This document shows, piece by piece, positions 60,911 to 64,000 of a DNA stretch of 64,000 bases (position 1 is the first letter of the stretch; the number at the start of each line of letters is the position of its first letter). The stretch comes from CAWDVK01 sp963805715 (GTDB lineage Bacteria > Actinomycetota > Actinomycetes > Streptosporangiales > Streptosporangiaceae), in the NCBI GenBank assembly GCA_963805715.1, contig CAWDVK010000005.1, positions 124,001-188,000 of the forward strand. The letters run 5' to 3'. A program made the position numbers and the translations under genes. The notes below the pieces were generated by a model. It had not been told where the DNA came from. It did not search any database and saw only the letters and a program-made list of their open reading frames with translations.

Positions 60911-61461
60911 TCGACCGCGACGATCCCGCAAGCCTGGGTGTGCAGGGACTGCCGCCAGGTCGGGCCCGAACGGCGCGGCGCCGGATCGATACCCGCAGCC
61001 CGCAGGATCTCCCACACGGTAGACGGTGCGACCGTCACGCCGAGTCTTGTCAGTTCGCCGTGGATCCGGCGGTATCCCCACAGCGGATTCTCCTTCGCCA
61101 GCCGAACGACAAGGGCTGGCGATGCTCCGGACCGTCGGCGGGCGCCCTGGCTTGCGCCGCTTGGTCGTGTCGTACTTCATCGCGGCCAGCTTGCGGTGCC
61201 AGGCCAGCAGCGTCGCGGGCGTCACGGGAAAGATGTCGGCCAGCGCCTTCGGGGTATGAGTCGTGCCAGCGCGGCGAACCACACCCGGTCGGCCTGCTTG
61301 TAACGCACGCGGCCGAGATTGCGGCGCAGCACCGCGTTCTCGTGCCGGAGGACGAGCAGCTCAGCATCCTTCGCCCGGTTGCCGCGGAACACCAGCATGG
61401 CCAGGCCGAGTATACGGCCGGTCAGCAGGTAGACGATCTTGAGCAGCACCCGCCCAGCCAA
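60910..61461 (-). mobile_element. IS481-type transposase remnant (5' half)
   Basis: In three frames the minus strand reads VLLKIVYLLTGRILGLAMLV, ELLVLRHENAVLRRNLGRV, ADRVWFAALARLIPRRRW, DIFPVTPATLLAWHRKLAA and VAPSTVWEILRAAGIDP, ending at GIVAVD. This is the N-terminal half of a transposase with an integrase core found widely in actinomycetes (IS481 group). The catalytic DDE part is absent, with shifts at about 61240 and 61125. It interrupts the TPR-like gene at the GTCGAC at 60910-60915. Terminal inverted repeats were not identified. Confidence 0.65.
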
Positions 61462-61827
61462 CCATCACCGCGTCCAGCCTGTTGGCAACAATGCAGTTCA
61501 CCACCCAAATCGAGTATTCGAGCGCCACAGGTTCCGCTGCCGGTGGAAGGTCCGCCCGGAAACCTGCAGCTCGCGGCAGGTTGTCAGCGACGTCGCTGCC
61601 CACGCCGAGCAATCCGGTCGGTGCCGCTTGCGCACGACCCGCTTGGGCGTGTGCCTGCGTCTGGTAAACTGAGATTTGAGATTTTTTGGGCCCGGAAACG
61701 GGGGCAGCAAGAATCTCACACAACCTGGGTCAACTAGAGGGGTCATATCACTTCGCGAACGGCCGTGACGGCATAGTGACGCGGCGGCGCGAGTCTCGCC
61801 AAAGCATTTAGCCCGAAGGACGAGGGC
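61462..61827. other. Gap between IS remnant and the DUF4157 gene
   Basis: These 366 bases contain no recognisable gene. Base composition becomes less GC-rich toward 61680-61760 (a GAGATTTTTTGGG run). The promoter of the downstream gene is presumably here. Confidence 0.5.
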
Positions 61828-63999
61828 ATGGCTGAGTTCACACTCACACGGCAGCAACGGGGCCAGTCACCCGAAGACCGGCAGGCTGCATTGGTCCGTG
61901 TTCCGCTCCGTCCAGGCCGCGCGCTCGCGCCCGGACATTACGTGCCAGGTGATGGCGCGGAGAGTCATCTCAAGCATTCGGTGGTTACAACTGCCGGTGA
62001 GATCCAGTCGAGTGTCCTGGACGCCATCAATGGCCCCAAGCTCCCTCTCGGTAGCGGCACCTCACTATTGACGGAGTCCCGGCTCGTTGGAGACTTCAGC
62101 GGAGTCCCGGTGCGAGCCGTTTACCCCCAGACCACCACTGAGGATCATCGACCTGCCATATGGGACGTGCGAGGAATGCCGCAATCCAGCCGAGCTGCTT
62201 CAGTGGTGGCAGAGCGCGAGCCTAACCGCCGGTCGGGTGACTCCACCGCAGAGGACGCCGGCCAGCGCGCCTCAATGAAGTCCTCTGTGAGCCGTTCTAT
62301 CGCTGCAATCACCTCGGCGATCCTTGCGCGCGTGCCTATTGACGAAGACGTCGCTGAGGATGAGATCGAGAAGGTGGCCGACCTCGTGGCGGGAGCGCCG
62401 TGGACGTCAGTTGCTCCGCCTTCGGAACCGGCACGCCCTGGGCGAACTCACCTGCGCCCCATCCCCGCAGCCCGCGCGCGACGCCATACGGACAGCTATT
62501 CAGGCCTACCCGCGGTCGTCATAGACGCGCTGAATGCTGGCCAGGGCCAAGCGCTGGGCGACTCGGTCAGGGAGAACCTCGAAACCCGCTTCGGTCGGGA
62601 TCTGACCCACATCCGCGTCCATACGGGGGGTCGAGAGACGTGGTCCGCCGAGGCGATGAATGCTCGAGCCTACTCAGTTGGTGAGCACATCGTGTTTGGA
62701 GAGGGCGCTTACACGCCCCACACCACGGCGGGGCGGCATCTCCTGGCCCACGAGGTAGCCCACGTCGTGCAGCACGACCATGCCGTCACGACCCGGACAG
62801 CGATTCGGCGCAGCATCCTCGTCGGCGGGCCGCCGTGGCCAGAAATGTCCAGCGAGCAACGACGACGCTTCATCAACTCACACTACGGAGCCCATCCAGA
62901 TAAGGTGCGAGCCGGACGCATCGTCGATGAACTTGCCAGCGCCCAGGATCCGATGCGCTTCACCAGCCTGGACGAGCTGAAGACTGAGGTAGACAAGCGG
63001 CTATCGACCTCCGAGGTTATGGAAGAAAGCCAGACAGCACGCCGGGTAAGCGGCGCATTAGAAAAGGCCTTCGGCTACCCTTTCACATCACCGAGTGACT
63101 TGTACGGACCGCGTGTCAACTATTCTGCCAGCCAGTATTGGAGCCCGACAGTCGCAGACAATTATGCTATCCGGAAAGACGTGGCCAAGAACAAGCAACT
63201 GCGAAATCTACCGCGAAGCGATCGTTGCACGGTCTACAGCGACCCATGCGGGCTCTATGAATGGAAGCTGACCGCTGCAGGCAAGACCGATCCGTACACG
63301 GCTATCTTGGCACTCTTCACTCCTCAGGAGCCGCACAAACGCTCACTGCTCCATTGCGATTACCTCGTTTCCCTAGTCCAATTTCGGTCGTTGGCAGCGG
63401 CGATCGGCCGGACCGAGTTCAACGCTCGACTCCTGCATTACGGGCTAGATCGCATCGTGCTCAAATGGAATGCCTTCGACGAGCTGCAGGACATTGGCAG
63501 CATTCAGCGCATGAGCCCTTCCAGCGTGCACGATCTCGTGATCGGCGATCATGTGGTTTTCTACAATAACGTCGCGTATCCTCTGCTCAACCGCGGAGTG
63601 GGGAACGCATGGCAGCTGGAGAACGCGATCTTTGTGAACCGAATTCAACAGCAGGATATCTTCCTCGGACACGGCTCGGGGCGCATGACCGAGACGCAAA
63701 TGAAAGCAAAACTTGCAGAAGAGTACAATAAGGTAGCCGATGAGGCCATCGCTCTTACGCATAAGGCCGACTCAAAACGAGGAACTGCGAGCACGGATGC
63801 TATGGGGAAGTTGTCTTCCAGGTTCCCTTGCGTAAACAAGATTGGCGACGTCTGGAGGGTCCAGGGAGTCTCGCCGTGGTGTTCTAAGCCTGTGGATGTC
63901 AGCCTTCGGCGCATCGGCCCGTCCGAAGTAGTCGGACTGCATGACCCCTGTGACCCGAGCCGGATGGGTGCAGTTCAAAGGCCAGCAGAGTCACGGTAA
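61828..63999 (+). CDS. DUF4157 (eCIS core) protein with C-terminal Tgl-like transglutaminase domain
   Basis: The 723-residue protein is complete in the window (TAA 63997-63999). Residues 1-220 are low-complexity. Residues 225-320 are a DUF4157/eCIS core domain: LPAVVIDALNAGQGQALGD, LTHIRVHTGGRETW and the HEVAH motif (His308-Glu309, His312). From about 490 the sequence matches the papain-like fold of Bacillus Tgl: Cys510 in LLHCDYLVSLVQFRSLA, then IGDHVVFYNNVAYPL, Glu598 in AWQLENAIF and His615 in LGHGSG. That order and spacing fit the Cys/Glu/His triad. Proteins of this family are cargo or accessory effectors of contractile injection systems; transglutaminases cross-link or deamidate target proteins. 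Base composition is clearly lower in GC than nearby genes, a sign of transfer. Confidence 0.85.
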   Translation: MAEFTLTRQQRGQSPEDRQAALVRVPLRPGRALAPGHYVPGDGAESHLKHSVVTTAGEIQSSVLDAINGPKLPLGSGTSLLTESRLVGDFSGVPVRAVYPQTTTEDHRPAIWDVRGMPQSSRAASVVAEREPNRRSGDSTAEDAGQRASMKSSVSRSIAAITSAILARVPIDEDVAEDEIEKVADLVAGAPWTSVAPPSEPARPGRTHLRPIPAARARRHTDSYSGLPAVVIDALNAGQGQALGDSVRENLETRFGRDLTHIRVHTGGRETWSAEAMNARAYSVGEHIVFGEGAYTPHTTAGRHLLAHEVAHVVQHDHAVTTRTAIRRSILVGGPPWPEMSSEQRRRFINSHYGAHPDKVRAGRIVDELASAQDPMRFTSLDELKTEVDKRLSTSEVMEESQTARRVSGALEKAFGYPFTSPSDLYGPRVNYSASQYWSPTVADNYAIRKDVAKNKQLRNLPRSDRCTVYSDPCGLYEWKLTAAGKTDPYTAILALFTPQEPHKRSLLHCDYLVSLVQFRSLAAAIGRTEFNARLLHYGLDRIVLKWNAFDELQDIGSIQRMSPSSVHDLVIGDHVVFYNNVAYPLLNRGVGNAWQLENAIFVNRIQQQDIFLGHGSGRMTETQMKAKLAEEYNKVADEAIALTHKADSKRGTASTDAMGKLSSRFPCVNKIGDVWRVQGVSPWCSKPVDVSLRRIGPSEVVGLHDPCDPSRMGAVQRPAESR

Positions 64000-64000
64000 C

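Overview
The window reads as chromosome of a very GC-rich actinomycete. Third codon positions are almost all G or C. The gene set includes MurT/GatD (lipid II amidation), a mycothiol-type maleylpyruvate isomerase fold, a DUF222/HNH protein, PP2C/MEDS signalling proteins, OtsA and an MMPL exporter. A Streptosporangiales-like or similar filamentous lineage is my inference. The genus cannot be read from this sequence.

Region 1 (1-24 kb) is mostly chromosomal metabolism and signalling. It starts with the tail of an AraC-type regulator, a frameshifted DUF222/HNH gene and a decayed phosphotransferase. KdpD-like sensor, SDR, AI-2E-type permease, RpiA and a sirtuin follow. A complete five-gene branched-chain-amino-acid-type ABC importer (7945-12826) is closed by a perfect 40-bp palindrome, then by a TetR regulator overlapping an acyl-CoA-ligase-like gene. 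Next come a MEDS/HATPase protein, a LID-less adenylate kinase, a receiver-GAF-PP2C phosphatase beside a 5'-truncated hybrid kinase, and several small regulators.

Region 2 (24-49 kb) holds a DrrAB-type ABC exporter, OtsA with a HAD phosphatase, and an unusual locus with divergent ProB- and ProA-like enzymes flanking a PadR/ICMT pair and two tiny ORFs. The cell-wall cluster MurT-GatD-MurJ follows; its GatD lacks the nucleophilic cysteine. Then come an MMPL exporter, a GH15 enzyme, AcuC, Ndk, a sigma-factor remnant and endonuclease III. Several conserved genes here (MurJ, GH15, Nth, and earlier HNH and a phasin-like gene) are each broken by one apparent small indel, which suggests either sequence errors or recent decay.

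Region 3 (49.6-64 kb) is accessory DNA. It starts with a DUF2637-like membrane protein and a tightly coupled four-gene operon of secreted or membrane proteins of unknown role. A decayed integrase and a 49-bp 3' fragment of tRNA-Val(GAC) come next; the fragment marks the left end of an integrative element whose intact integrase starts 150 bp to its right. Inside the element are an IS21 helper remnant, a secreted S53 peptidase with lectin-like tail, a pseudogene pair (LCAT-like and an uncharacterised gene) hit by an IS481-type remnant, and, at the right edge, a 723-aa DUF4157 (eCIS core) protein whose C-terminal domain carries the Cys/Glu/His signature of a Bacillus-type (Tgl) transglutaminase. 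That fusion is the most striking object in the window.
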